Positions 16,660 to 25,271 of a stretch of DNA of 64,000 bases are shown here, piece by piece. This stretch comes from Streptomyces prunicolor NBRC 13075 (GTDB lineage Bacteria; Actinomycetota; Actinomycetes; Streptomycetales; Streptomycetaceae), in NCBI RefSeq assembly GCF_000367365.1, contig NZ_BARF01000002.1, positions 186,001-250,000 of the forward strand. The letters run 5' to 3'. Below the pieces are notes generated by a model. That model did no database searches and was not told the DNA's origin. It saw only the letters and a list, made by a program, of their open reading frames with translations. Each line of letters starts with the position of its first letter. Position 1 is the first letter of the stretch. A program made the translations under genes and the position numbers.

Positions 16660-18159
16660 TCAGAGCGAACGGTTCGCCGGTCCCTCGCTGCCCCACTCCA
16701 CCTGCGGCCCGTCGAAGGGGGCCGCGTGCCGCCCAGGACGGGCCGCCGCGCCGAACACGAACACGTCCTCCGCCCTGTCGAGCACCCCGCCCGAGGGGTC
16801 GTCGTCACCCGCCATGCGCACCACGTCCCGCTCCGGCATGAGGATGTCGCGCACGATCACGGCACACAGGTAGAGCGTGCCCAGCAGGTGCAGGCCGATG
16901 GCCAATTGGTAGCCCTCGGTCGGCAGGCCTTTGTGGGCGTCGCCGCTGGTCGTGTACGCGAGGTACATCCAGATCCCCAGGAAGTACGCCACCTCGCACG
17001 CCTGCCAGATCAGGAAGTCCCGCCACTTGGGCCGGGCCAGGACCGCCAGCGGGACCAGCCACAGCACGTACTGCGGCGAGTAGACCTTGTTGGTCACGAT
17101 GAAGGCCGCGACGATCAGGAAGGCCAGCTGGGCGAAGCGCGGCCGGCGCGGAGCGGTCATCGTGAGCGCCGCGATGCCTGCGCAGCACAGCAGCACCAGC
17201 AGGGTGGCGAACGTGTTGACGGTGTCGGTGCTCAGCGGGTCGGTGGACTTCTGGGCCAGGATCAGCCAGAACGACCCGAAGTCGACGCCCCGTTCCTGGC
17301 TGAACGTATAGAACTTCGACCAGCCGTCGAAGGCGAAGAGCATCACCGGCAGATTCACCGCCAGCCAGGCGACGACAGCTCCTCCGAACGCCTTCCCGAA
17401 GTCCCGCCACTTGCCCGCGCGCCAGCACAACAGGAACAGCGGGCCGAGCAGGAAGACGGGATACAGCTTGGCGGCCGTGGCAAGGCCCAACAGGACGCCG
17501 AACGCGAGGGAACGACCCCGGGACCACATCAGCATCGCCGCGGCCGTCAGAGCGACCGCCAGCAGGTCCCAGTTGATGGTGGCGGTCAGCGCGAAGGCGG
17601 GCGCCAGGGCGACCAGCAGTCCGTCCCAAGGGCGACGGGCGTGCGTGCGGCTGACGCATACGACGATGACAGCCGCGCACACCATCAGCATCCCGGCGTT
17701 GACCATCCAATACCACTGTTCCTGGTGCTGGATGCTGCCGCTGCCCGGGGTGAGCCAGGCGGCCACCTCCATGAACACACCGGTCAGCACCGGGTATTCG
17801 AGGTACTGCATGTCGCCGGGCAGCTTGTCGAAGTACGGCACGAGACCGTCGGCGAAACCGCGCCCCTGATAGAGGTGCGGGATGTCCGAGTAGCACGCGT
17901 GCGTGTACTGCGAGCTGGCCCCGAAGAACCACCCGCTGTTGTAGCAGGGCGCCTTCTGGACCAGGCCGAGGGCGAAGACGCCGATCGCCACCAGCGCGAT
18001 GACCCGTACGGGAGTCCACCAGGACGTCCCCAGGAGCGCGCGCCGGCCGATGGGGCCACCGATCAGTTCGCTACCGGCGGCGGCGACCTGGTCGTCCTTG
18101 GTCGGCCGTACCGGATCCGGCTCGTGCACGCTCGTGGGCGTCAGTTCTGCACTGGGCAT
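16660..18159 (-). CDS. GT87-type polyprenyl-phosphate-dependent membrane glycosyltransferase
   Basis: This 499-residue polytopic protein has about ten or more TM segments. The first periplasmic loop (APCYNSGWFFGASSQYTHACYSDIP) has an acidic/aromatic pattern like GT-C mannosyltransferases (DUF2029/GT87), and the pair LYPVFLLGPLFLL and NKVYSPQYVLWLVPLAVL is characteristic of that family. Relatives use polyprenyl-phosphate mannose or arabinose to build actinobacterial glycans. The start at 18159 is chosen over the frame running up to 18246, which would read through a parS site; AGGAT lies upstream. The acceptor is unknown. It is probably transcribed separately from the penicillin-binding-protein gene, which has its own terminator. 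Confidence 0.85.
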   Translation of the reverse strand: MPSAELTPTSVHEPDPVRPTKDDQVAAAGSELIGGPIGRRALLGTSWWTPVRVIALVAIGVFALGLVQKAPCYNSGWFFGASSQYTHACYSDIPHLYQGRGFADGLVPYFDKLPGDMQYLEYPVLTGVFMEVAAWLTPGSGSIQHQEQWYWMVNAGMLMVCAAVIVVCVSRTHARRPWDGLLVALAPAFALTATINWDLLAVALTAAAMLMWSRGRSLAFGVLLGLATAAKLYPVFLLGPLFLLCWRAGKWRDFGKAFGGAVVAWLAVNLPVMLFAFDGWSKFYTFSQERGVDFGSFWLILAQKSTDPLSTDTVNTFATLLVLLCCAGIAALTMTAPRRPRFAQLAFLIVAAFIVTNKVYSPQYVLWLVPLAVLARPKWRDFLIWQACEVAYFLGIWMYLAYTTSGDAHKGLPTEGYQLAIGLHLLGTLYLCAVIVRDILMPERDVVRMAGDDDPSGGVLDRAEDVFVFGAAARPGRHAAPFDGPQVEWGSEGPANRSL

Positions 18160-18195
18160 GGGGCACATCCTGCCGTACGGACCTAGGAGTACGCC

Positions 18196-18230
18196 GGGGG
18201 CCGCCGCTCCTCGTGGATGCGGCGGCCCCC
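18196..18230 (-). terminator. Terminator hairpin downstream of the PBP gene
   Basis: A perfect 12-bp stem GGGGGCCGCCGC/GCGGCGGCCCCC with an 11-base loop, immediately abutting a parS. It would stop leftward transcripts from the penicillin-binding-protein gene. Confidence 0.7.
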
Positions 18231-18244
18231 GTTTCACGTGAAAC
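18231..18244. promoter_or_regulatory. parS site (first of a pair)
   Basis: A perfect parS directly adjoining the hairpin at 18196-18230. It starts 28 bp from its partner at 18259. Confidence 0.95.
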
Positions 18245-18258
18245 ATCCGGTGAAGGGT

Positions 18259-18272
18259 GTTTCACGTGAAAC
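18259..18272. promoter_or_regulatory. parS site inside a 32-bp perfect palindrome
   Basis: The parS is centred in a perfect palindrome 18250-18281 (arms begin GTGAAGGGT). It ends 15 bases from the stop codon of the penicillin-binding-protein gene. Confidence 0.95.
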
Positions 18273-18295
18273 ACCCTTCACGAGCGATATGACAG

Positions 18296-20899
18296 CTAAC
18301 CGGTTGAGCCTCCAAAGATGCCCCCATTGTCGCTGCCTCTACTGGTACCACTGGATTCCGTGGCAGTGGCCGTGTCCGTCGGCGTGGACGACGAACCTCC
18401 GTCGGTGCCACCGTCGTCGCTGCACTGCCAGCTGAACTGGCAGGACTCGGTGGCCGAAGGTGTCGAACTCGGCGTCTGGCTCGGCGTCTCACTCGGAGTC
18501 TCGCTGGGCGTCTCACTCGGCGTGATTACGGGCGTCGGAGTGGGAGTCGGAGCGCCATCCTCGTTCGACACCTTGTCGATCTTGGTGGCGTCCGGGAAGC
18601 CGGGGTCGGACTTCCCCTTCAGCGCGGCCTCCATGTACTCGGTCCACACCGCAGTCGGGATGTCACCACCATGGATGGACGCCACGCCTGCCGTGCCGTT
18701 CATGGAGAGCAGTTGGGCGTCCTTGGGGTTCTCCCTGAACATCGCGATCGACGTCGAGAGCTGCTGGGTGTAGCCGACGAACCAGGCCGACTTGTTGCTG
18801 TCGGTGGTACCGGTCTTGCCGGCCGCGTCACGGCCCAGAGCCTTCGCGTTCTCGGCCGTACCGTTCTGGATGACGTTCTCCAGGGTGTTCGTGACGTTGT
18901 TCGCCACGTTCTCCGGCATCGCCACCTTCACGGTCGGCTTGGTGAAGCCGGCCACCGGCTGTCCGCCCTCCTTCACGGCCGTCACCGAGTACGGGTCCGC
19001 CTGCTTGCCGGACGCGGCGAACGTCGCGTAGGCGTCGGCCATCCGGATCGCGCTGGGAGTCGAGGTACCGATGGCGAAGGACGGGTTCAGCGTGGCGAAA
19101 CTGTCGTCCAGTATCCCGGACGCCTTGGCCACGTCCCGGACCTTCGAGTTCCCCACGTCCATACCCAACTGCACGAACGGCGTGTTGATGGACTGCTCCA
19201 TCGCCTTGCGCAGCGAGATGTAACCCCAGGGGTATTTGCTCTCGTTGTTCTGGTAGAAGATCGAGTTGTCCTTGTTCAGGACATACGTGCCGTCCTGGTT
19301 TCTGACCTTGAGATGGTCGTCGCCGTTGTACTTGCTGAGCGGCGAGATACCGACGCCGTCGGTCTTGTACGTGCCGTACTCCATGGCGGCTGCGAGCACG
19401 AACGGCTTCCAGGTCGAACCCACGGGGACACCCGAGGTGTCGGCGTTGTTGGTGAAGTGGCCGTTCTCGTAGCCATCACCGCCGTACAGGGCGACGATCG
19501 CTCCGTCCTTGGGCACCACCGACGCCGCGCCGAACTGGACGTACTTGTCCAGGTTGCGCTTCTTGGGATCGATGCGCTCCTTCTGGATCTTCTTCACGGC
19601 CGCACTCAGTGCGTTGACCTTGTCCTTCTGGAAGGTCGTGTAGATCTGGTAGCCGCCCTGGTCGAACTCGGTCTGCGAGATGTTCGAGTGGTTCAGGACG
19701 TACTTCTTGGCCGTGTCCACCAGGTAGCTGATCTGGCCGGTCATGCCCTTGGTCGCCTTCAGGCCCTGAGGCTCGGGGTACTTCTTGACCGCCGTCTGGT
19801 ACTCCGCGTCCGTGATGCGCTTGTCGTCGTGCATCTGCTCCAGGATCCAGGCCCAACGCCCCTTGGAGCGGGCGGTGTTGGCCTTGGAGGTCGCCGCGGG
19901 GTCGATGTTCGTGGCGCCGATCGGGTCGTAGTACGTCGGGCCCTTCAACAGGGCCGCCAGGAAGGCACACTGGCTGGGCGTCAGCTTGACCGCGTCCACG
20001 CCGTAGTACGTCTGCGCGGCGGCCTGTATGCCGTAGGCACCGCGGCCGTAGTACGAGGTGTTCAGGTAGCCCTGCAGCACCTGTTCCTTGCTGAGCGAGG
20101 TCCCCACCTTGATGGAGATGAACATCTCCTTGAACTTACGGGTGACCGTCTGTTCCTGGCTCAGGTAGGTGTTCTTGACGAACTGCTGGGTGATCGTCGA
20201 ACCACCCTGCGTCTCACCGCCCCGGGCCATGTTGGCCAGAGCCCGGGCGATGCCCATGGGGTCGACGCCCGAGTCCGAGTAGAAGCTCTTGTTCTCCGCC
20301 GAGATCACCGACCACTGCATGGCCTTGGGAATCTGGTCGATGGTGATGTTCTGACGGTTCGCCCCGGTGCCCGTGGCGACCATCTGGTCGCCGTTGGACC
20401 AGTAGTAGACGTTGTTCTGCGACTTGGCCGCGGTGTTCTCGCTGGGGATGCCGACCATCGCGTAGCCGACACCGACCGCGGCCACGAGGCTGCCGAAGAA
20501 GAACAGGCACAGGCCGGAGACAAGCTTCCAGGAGGGCATCCAGCGGCGCCATCCGTACTTGTCGAAGCGCGGATAGTCGATGAACCGCTTCTTGCCGGGC
20601 GCGGGAGCGCGACCTCTGCCCCGGCCGGGCCCGTTCGGGCCGCCGGGACCTTGACCGGCGGGCTCTCTACGACGGCCGCCGCCTCTCTGCGCAGCCCGAC
20701 GGGCTTCGGCGCGGCTGCCGAACTGGCGCTCTTCACCCCCCGGCTCGGCGGGGTTCGACCCATAGGAGTCGGAGGGAGACCCGGTGGTGGCGCCTCGCGG
20801 TGCCGCGCGGCGGCCGGAGGTCGGTCCGGACTGGCCGCGTCGGGCCGCGGCACGTCCGCCTCCCTGCGGCTGCGGCGGTTTGCGACGGTGCTCGCTCAT
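18296..20899 (-). CDS. Bifunctional class A penicillin-binding protein (GT51 + transpeptidase)
   Basis: This 867-residue enzyme polymerises and cross-links peptidoglycan. The first ~150 residues are Pro/Arg/Gly-rich cytoplasmic sequence. A TM helix follows (LVSGLCLFFFGSLVAAVGVGYAMVG). The glycosyltransferase motifs are SAENKSFYSDSGVD, GGSTITQQFVKN and RKFKEM. The transpeptidase motifs are STWK (GSTWKPFVLA), SIN (EQSINTPFVQ) and KTG (AGKTGTTDSN). The C-terminal ~80 residues are an extracytoplasmic Ser/Thr/Pro tract with two cysteines (CQFSWQC). The ATG at 20899 has GAGGAG upstream. No PASTA domain is seen. It is divergent from the PadR regulator. Confidence 0.95.
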   Translation of the reverse strand: MSEHRRKPPQPQGGGRAAARRGQSGPTSGRRAAPRGATTGSPSDSYGSNPAEPGGEERQFGSRAEARRAAQRGGGRRREPAGQGPGGPNGPGRGRGRAPAPGKKRFIDYPRFDKYGWRRWMPSWKLVSGLCLFFFGSLVAAVGVGYAMVGIPSENTAAKSQNNVYYWSNGDQMVATGTGANRQNITIDQIPKAMQWSVISAENKSFYSDSGVDPMGIARALANMARGGETQGGSTITQQFVKNTYLSQEQTVTRKFKEMFISIKVGTSLSKEQVLQGYLNTSYYGRGAYGIQAAAQTYYGVDAVKLTPSQCAFLAALLKGPTYYDPIGATNIDPAATSKANTARSKGRWAWILEQMHDDKRITDAEYQTAVKKYPEPQGLKATKGMTGQISYLVDTAKKYVLNHSNISQTEFDQGGYQIYTTFQKDKVNALSAAVKKIQKERIDPKKRNLDKYVQFGAASVVPKDGAIVALYGGDGYENGHFTNNADTSGVPVGSTWKPFVLAAAMEYGTYKTDGVGISPLSKYNGDDHLKVRNQDGTYVLNKDNSIFYQNNESKYPWGYISLRKAMEQSINTPFVQLGMDVGNSKVRDVAKASGILDDSFATLNPSFAIGTSTPSAIRMADAYATFAASGKQADPYSVTAVKEGGQPVAGFTKPTVKVAMPENVANNVTNTLENVIQNGTAENAKALGRDAAGKTGTTDSNKSAWFVGYTQQLSTSIAMFRENPKDAQLLSMNGTAGVASIHGGDIPTAVWTEYMEAALKGKSDPGFPDATKIDKVSNEDGAPTPTPTPVITPSETPSETPSETPSQTPSSTPSATESCQFSWQCSDDGGTDGGSSSTPTDTATATESSGTSRGSDNGGIFGGSTG
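18470..18530 (-). repeat. In-frame T-P-S-E tandem repeat in the PBP tail
   Basis: The reverse strand encodes repeated TPSE/TPSQ/TPSS tetrapeptides with about 12-bp periodicity. It belongs to the low-complexity wall-side tail of the penicillin-binding protein. It is coding, and length variation between strains is expected. Confidence 0.8.
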
Positions 20900-21274
20900 C
20901 GAACGATTACTCCTCGGGCAGGCGCACCCGTGCGCGCCTGGAAACGGCGGCTGGTTTCCGGTCCCCCCGAAGTACGGATGTGGTCGGTTCTGCATTCATC
21001 CGTACCGCACCAGGGACGGCGACGCCCCCACGCGTCACTTGGTTCCCGGTGGTGTGCATGCCGGACAGACTACGCACCGTCAAAACCTGCTTAGCCCCGA
21101 AGTTCACCCCAAATCAGGCAACTTGATTCCAACGAATCAGTGATGTGACGCCGCTCACCATCTCCCCACTTGTCGCATCCGGAAGGCCGTTCTATCGTCT
21201 GGATGTATCGAGTCGATACATCAGCTCGGCATAAAGGCCGTCACGGCGGGGTCACGGACAGGAAGGAGGCGACC
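20900..21274. other. Divergent region between the PBP gene and padR
   Basis: These 375 bases are AT-richer than surrounding coding DNA. They contain the palindromic operator at 21203-21221 and, on the minus strand at 21073-21088, a TTGACG that could be a -35 for the PBP gene, but no convincing -10 follows. A GGAAT-N18-GTG element on the minus strand (21105-21130) only partly matches the SigR consensus. Confidence 0.4.
21203..21221. promoter_or_regulatory. Candidate PadR autoregulatory operator
   Basis: A perfect palindrome ATGTATCG-AGT-CGATACAT lies 53 bases ahead of the padR start. PadR proteins typically bind ATGT...ACAT dyads in their own promoters, so this is probably the site for the adjacent regulator. 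Confidence 0.75.
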
Positions 21275-21961
21275 ATGAGTCGACGCTCCGGCATCCTCGA
21301 GTTCGCCATCCTCGGCCTGCTCCGCGAATCCCCCATGCACGGCTATGAGCTGCGCAAACGACTCAACACGTCACTCGGTGTGTTCCGTGCGTTCAGCTAC
21401 GGGACGCTCTACCCCTGCCTCAAGACGCTGGTCGCCAACGGCTGGTTGATCGAGGAAACGGGAAACACCCCCGAGGACGCCCTTACCGCCACCCTCGCGG
21501 GACGTCGCGCCAAGATCGTCTACCGGCTGACGGCGGAAGGTAAGGAGCACTTCGAGGAGCTGCTCTCACAGACGGGGCCCGACGCGTACGAGGACGAACA
21601 TTTCGCCGCTCGTTTCGCCTTCTTCGGGCAGACGTCACGTGACGTACGCATGCGCGTACTGGAAGGTCGCCGCAGCCGGCTGGAGGAGCGTCTCGACAAG
21701 ATGCGTACCTCCCTGGCGCGGACCCGGGAGCGCCTCGACGACTACACGCTTGAGCTCCAGCGCCACGGAATGGAGTCCGTGGAGCGCGAAGTGCGCTGGC
21801 TGAACGAGCTCATCGAGAGCGAGCGGGCCGGACGGGACCTCAAGGGTCCCGCTTCGGATCGCTCCGCTCAGCAGGACAGCACATCTGGGGAGTCGGGCGG
21901 CCTGCCCCGGCTCGGGGGCGCCACCCCCGGGCCGGATCCGTCCGACGAAACCACCACATGA
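21275..21961 (+). CDS. PadR-family transcriptional regulator
   Basis: This 228-residue regulator has the PadR winged helix at the N-terminus ([23 protein letters not shown] ... [19 protein letters not shown]). A C-terminal coiled-coil dimerisation region follows ([32 protein letters not shown]). The last ~35 residues are Gly/Pro/Ser-rich and probably disordered. ATG 21275 follows GGAAGGAGG. It lies 44 bases upstream of ino1 on the same strand, so the pair is probably one operon autorepressed through the palindrome. That would place inositol-phosphate synthesis under its control. The inducing ligand is unknown. Confidence 0.9.
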   Translation: MSRRSGILEFAILGLLRESPMHGYELRKRLNTSLGVFRAFSYGTLYPCLKTLVANGWLIEETGNTPEDALTATLAGRRAKIVYRLTAEGKEHFEELLSQTGPDAYEDEHFAARFAFFGQTSRDVRMRVLEGRRSRLEERLDKMRTSLARTRERLDDYTLELQRHGMESVEREVRWLNELIESERAGRDLKGPASDRSAQQDSTSGESGGLPRLGGATPGPDPSDETTT

Positions 21962-22005
21962 GGTCCAGTCAGGGCCTCACCTCGCACACACAGGGAGCAA
22001 CCGGA

Positions 22006-23088
22006 ATGGGTTCGGTTCGCGTAGCCATCGTCGGCGTGGGCAACTGCGCCGCCTCACTGGTACAGGGCGTCGAGTACTACAAGGACGCCGATCCGGCGGC
22101 CAAGGTGCCCGGCCTGATGCACGTCCAGTTCGGCGAGTACCACGTCGGTGACGTCGAGTTCGTCGCCGCGTTCGACGTCGACGCGAAGAAGGTCGGCCTC
22201 GACCTCTCCGACGCCATCGGTGCCAGTGAGAACAACACCATCAAGATCTGCGACGTCCCGAACAAGGGCGTCACCGTCCAGCGCGGTCACACCCTCGACG
22301 GCCTGGGCAAGTACTACCGGATGACGATCGAGGAGTCCGACGAGACCCCGGTCGACGTGGTCCAGATCCTCAAGGACAAGCAGGTCGACGTCCTGATCTG
22401 CTACCTGCCCGTCGGTTCCGAGGACGCGGCGAAGTTCTACGCCCAGTGCGCCATCGACGCCAAGGTCGCCTTCGTCAACGCCCTCCCGGTCTTCATCGCC
22501 GGCACCAAGGAGTGGGCGGACAAGTTCACCGAGGCCGGCGTCCCGATCGTCGGCGACGACATCAAGTCGCAGGTCGGCGCCACCATCACGCACCGCGTGA
22601 TGGCGAAGCTGTTCGAGGACCGCGGTGTCCGTCTTGAGCGCACGATGCAGCTCAACGTCGGCGGCAACATGGACTTCAAGAACATGCTGGAGCGCGACCG
22701 CCTCGAGTCCAAGAAGATCTCGAAGACGCAGGCCGTCACCTCGCAGATCCCGGACCGCGACCTGGGCGAGAAGAACGTCCACATCGGCCCGTCGGACTAC
22801 GTCCAGTGGCTCGACGACCGCAAGTGGGCCTACGTCCGCCTCGAAGGCCGCGCCTTCGGCGACGTCCCGCTGAACCTGGAGTACAAGCTCGAGGTCTGGG
22901 ACTCCCCGAACTCCGCGGGTGTCATCATCGACGCCCTGCGCGCCGCGAAGATCGCCAAGGACCGCGGCATCGGCGGCCCGATCCTCTCCGCGTCGAGCTA
23001 CTTCATGAAGTCCCCGCCGGTCCAGTACTTCGACGACGAGGCCTACGCCAACGTCGAGAAGTTCATCAAGGGCGAGGTCGAGCGCTAG
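22006..23088 (+). CDS. ino1: Inositol-3-phosphate synthase (MIPS)
   Basis: This 360-residue NAD-dependent enzyme converts glucose 6-phosphate to 1D-myo-inositol 3-phosphate, the source of inositol for mycothiol and phosphatidylinositol. The N-terminal Rossmann motif is [13 protein letters not shown]. Catalytic-domain motifs include [30 protein letters not shown] and [19 protein letters not shown]. The length is typical of actinobacterial MIPS (eukaryotic forms exceed 500). ATG 22006 follows GGGAG. A frame extending to 21958 exists but lacks family similarity. It is followed by a strong terminator. Confidence 0.96.
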   Translation: MGSVRVAIVGVGNCAASLVQGVEYYKDADPAAKVPGLMHVQFGEYHVGDVEFVAAFDVDAKKVGLDLSDAIGASENNTIKICDVPNKGVTVQRGHTLDGLGKYYRMTIEESDETPVDVVQILKDKQVDVLICYLPVGSEDAAKFYAQCAIDAKVAFVNALPVFIAGTKEWADKFTEAGVPIVGDDIKSQVGATITHRVMAKLFEDRGVRLERTMQLNVGGNMDFKNMLERDRLESKKISKTQAVTSQIPDRDLGEKNVHIGPSDYVQWLDDRKWAYVRLEGRAFGDVPLNLEYKLEVWDSPNSAGVIIDALRAAKIAKDRGIGGPILSASSYFMKSPPVQYFDDEAYANVEKFIKGEVER

Positions 23089-23111
23089 GACCCGCCACCG
23101 GTCCGTCCGTC

Positions 23112-23144
23112 GAGGGTCCCCGGGCATTGCGCCCGGGGACCCTC
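23112..23144 (+). terminator. Intrinsic terminator after ino1
   Basis: A perfect 14-bp stem (GAGGGTCCCCGGGC and complement) with loop ATTGC, 23 bases after the ino1 stop. Confidence 0.85.
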
Positions 23145-23165
23145 CTCGTATGTGAGGCTGTGCCC

Positions 23166-24443
23166 ATGGCCGTCGTCCGTGACCTGCGCATCCTCCTGCG
23201 CTTCCAGGGTTTCCGGCGCCTGCTCGCCGTACGCCTGCTCTCCCAGGGCGCGGACGGCGTCTACCAGGTCGCACTCGCCACCTACGTCGTCTTCTCACCG
23301 GAGAAACAGACCTCGGCCACCGCGATCGCCTCCGCGATGGCGGTCCTGCTCCTCCCGTACTCCCTCATCGGCCCCTTCGCCGGCGTCCTCCTGGACCGCT
23401 GGCGCCGCCGCCAGGTCTTCCTCTACGGCAACCTGCTGCGCGCCCTGCTGGCCGCGCTGACAGCCGTCCTGATGGTGAGCCACGTCCCGGACTGGCTCTT
23501 CTACGTCTCCGCGCTCTGCGTCACCGCGGTCAACCGCTTCGTCCTCGCCGGCCTGTCCGCCGCGCTCCCGCGCGTGGTCGACGACGAACGCCTGGTCGTC
23601 GCCAACTCCCTTTCCCCCACGGCCGGAACACTGGCGGCGACACTGGGCGGCGGCCTCGCCTTCCTCGTACGGCTGCTGGTCGCGGACACCGACGCCGCGG
23701 TGGTGCTGCTGGGATCCGCTCTGTATCTGTGCGCGGCCCTCACGTCCTTGCGCATGGCTCCCGAACTCCTCGGCCCCGACCGCGCGTTGACCCAGCCCCG
23801 GCTGGCCACAGCCCTCGCCGGCACCGCCCGGGACCTGACAGCGGCGGTACGCCATCTCGCCGCGCCACAGCGCAGGGAGGCGGTCTGGGCTCTCGCCGCG
23901 ATGACACTGATGCGGTTCTGCTACGGCGCCCTGACCGTCCTGCTGCTGATGCTCTGCCGGTACGCCCTGTCCTCGACCTCCGACGACGGACTGCGCCTGC
24001 TGGGGCTGGCGTTGGGGGTGTCCGGCGCCGGCTTCTTCGTGGCGGCCGTGGTGACACCCTGGGCCGCGGGGCGCCTCGGCCCCGGCCGCTGGATCGCCGT
24101 CTGCGCCGCGGGCGCCGCCCTCCTGGAACCGGCCCTCGGCCTCCCGTTCACCACCGCCCCCATGCTTGCGGCGGCCTTCGTCCTCGGCCTGACCACACAG
24201 GGCGCGAAGATCGCCACGGACACGATCGTGCAGTTCTCGGTCGACGACGGCTTCCGCGGCCGCATCTTCTCCGTCTACGACGTGCTGTTCAACGTCGCCT
24301 TCGTCGGCGCCGCCGCGATGGCCGCGCTGATGCTTCCCCCTGACGGCCGCTCAGCGGTGCTGGTGATCACCGTTGCCGTCATCTACGGAGCGGTTGCTGC
24401 GACTATGGCCCACTTTGAGCGCCGGAGAGTGTCACATCACTGA
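23166..24443 (+). CDS. MFS transporter
   Basis: This 425-residue permease has about 12 TM segments. It begins VVRDLRILLRFQGFRRLLAVRLLSQGADGVYQ, a pattern of the MFS_3/enterobactin-exporter-like group. The loop 2-3 motif LLDRWRRRQVFLYGNLLRA is the canonical MFS G-x-x-x-D-R-x-x-R-R form (GVLLDRWRRRQ). The substrate is unknown. The ATG at 23166 is preferred because GAGG lies nine bases ahead and the ino1 terminator lies just upstream. A frame open further upstream overlaps ino1 in another phase and is not used. Confidence 0.88.
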   Translation: MAVVRDLRILLRFQGFRRLLAVRLLSQGADGVYQVALATYVVFSPEKQTSATAIASAMAVLLLPYSLIGPFAGVLLDRWRRRQVFLYGNLLRALLAALTAVLMVSHVPDWLFYVSALCVTAVNRFVLAGLSAALPRVVDDERLVVANSLSPTAGTLAATLGGGLAFLVRLLVADTDAAVVLLGSALYLCAALTSLRMAPELLGPDRALTQPRLATALAGTARDLTAAVRHLAAPQRREAVWALAAMTLMRFCYGALTVLLLMLCRYALSSTSDDGLRLLGLALGVSGAGFFVAAVVTPWAAGRLGPGRWIAVCAAGAALLEPALGLPFTTAPMLAAAFVLGLTTQGAKIATDTIVQFSVDDGFRGRIFSVYDVLFNVAFVGAAAMAALMLPPDGRSAVLVITVAVIYGAVAATMAHFERRRVSHH

Positions 24444-24574
24444 CACGGAGTCGTCCTGGGTCACAGCGGTGTCAGTGGCGGCAGGTAGCTTACGGGCGTC
24501 TTATTTCGCATCATGCCGCACGCCGGACCAAGGGTCACGCCGTGCCATGCGTCCACGTTCCAGGGGGGACCCCA

Positions 24575-25168
24575 GTGACTACTCCGCCGCCTCAGAGCCC
24601 GAACCCATACGCCCAGGGGCCGAACCCCTATGCCCAGGACCAGCAGCCCTACGGCCAGCCTCAGACTCCGGCGCCGCATCCGGCGCAGGCTCAGGCCCAA
24701 GCCCCGTATCCGCCGCAGGCGCAGGCTCCGTACCCGCCTCAAGGCGGTTACCCGCAGCAGCCCGGCCAGCCCGGCTTCCCGCCCCAGGGCGCGGCCCCGT
24801 ACGCTCCGGTCCCCCCACAGCCGAAGCGCAAGTTCAGCTTCAAGATGATCCGGCTTGCCGTCGTGATCGTGATCGCCGCGGGTGCGGCGATCTTCAGCTA
24901 CATATCCGGGCAGCACGACCCCGATACGGCCAAGGTCGGCGACTGCATGCACCGCGGCAGCACCAGCGACACCGACCCGAAGCTCGAGGTCGTGAAGTGC
25001 GGCGACTCGAAGGCCCAGTTCATCGTGCTGGCCAAGGTGAGTGGCAACTACTCCCGGACCGAGGCCGACACCAAGTGCGCGGCGGCCGCCAAGGACTTCC
25101 AGTACCAGTACACCCAGACCGGCAAGGGCAGCGACTTCCTGCTCTGCCTGAAGGACTACAAGAAGTAA
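24575..25168 (+). CDS. LppU/SCO3897-family membrane-anchored protein
   Basis: This 197-residue protein has a Pro/Gln/Ala-rich cytoplasmic N-terminus (repeats such as NPYAQGPNPYAQD and APYPPQ). A single TM helix follows (MIRLAVVIVIAAGAAIFSYI), then an extracytoplasmic domain with four cysteines (GDCMH, VKCGD, TKCAA, LLCLK) that could make two disulfides. It matches the actinobacterial LppU/SCO3897 family of unknown function. GTG 24575 is preferred, with AGGGGGG upstream. It converges with the CCA-adding enzyme gene across two parS sites. Confidence 0.85.
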   Translation: MTTPPPQSPNPYAQGPNPYAQDQQPYGQPQTPAPHPAQAQAQAPYPPQAQAPYPPQGGYPQQPGQPGFPPQGAAPYAPVPPQPKRKFSFKMIRLAVVIVIAAGAAIFSYISGQHDPDTAKVGDCMHRGSTSDTDPKLEVVKCGDSKAQFIVLAKVSGNYSRTEADTKCAAAAKDFQYQYTQTGKGSDFLLCLKDYKK

Positions 25169-25197
25169 GGCAGATGTGGCGAGGGGCGGTGTCTCAT

Positions 25198-25211
25198 GTT
25201 TCACGTGAAAC
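25198..25211. promoter_or_regulatory. parS site in the loop of an inverted repeat
   Basis: A perfect parS enclosed by AGGGGCGGTG (25182-25191) and CACCGCCCCT (25211-25220), a 10-bp stem that could act as a terminator of the LppU-like gene. The distance to the partner parS is 41 bp start to start. Confidence 0.95.
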
Positions 25212-25238
25212 ACCGCCCCTGATGCTGTCCGGGGTCAT

Positions 25239-25252
25239 GTTTCACGTGAAAC
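25239..25252. promoter_or_regulatory. parS site inside a 30-bp perfect palindrome
   Basis: The parS is centred in the perfect palindrome 25231-25260 (arms begin GGGGTCATG). It is 12 bases from the CCA-adding enzyme stop codon, between convergent genes. Confidence 0.95.
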
Positions 25253-25271
25253 ATGACCCCGTCCCGCGACC

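Noticed and set aside
18671..21094. An 807-codon open frame on the plus strand opposite the penicillin-binding protein gene
   Set aside because: No recognisable motif, and the opposite strand holds intact GT51 and transpeptidase motifs.
21105..21130. SigR-like promoter ahead of the PBP gene (minus strand GGAAT-N18-GTG)
   Set aside because: The -10 reads GTG instead of GTT. The match is partial, so it is noted only in the intergenic entry.
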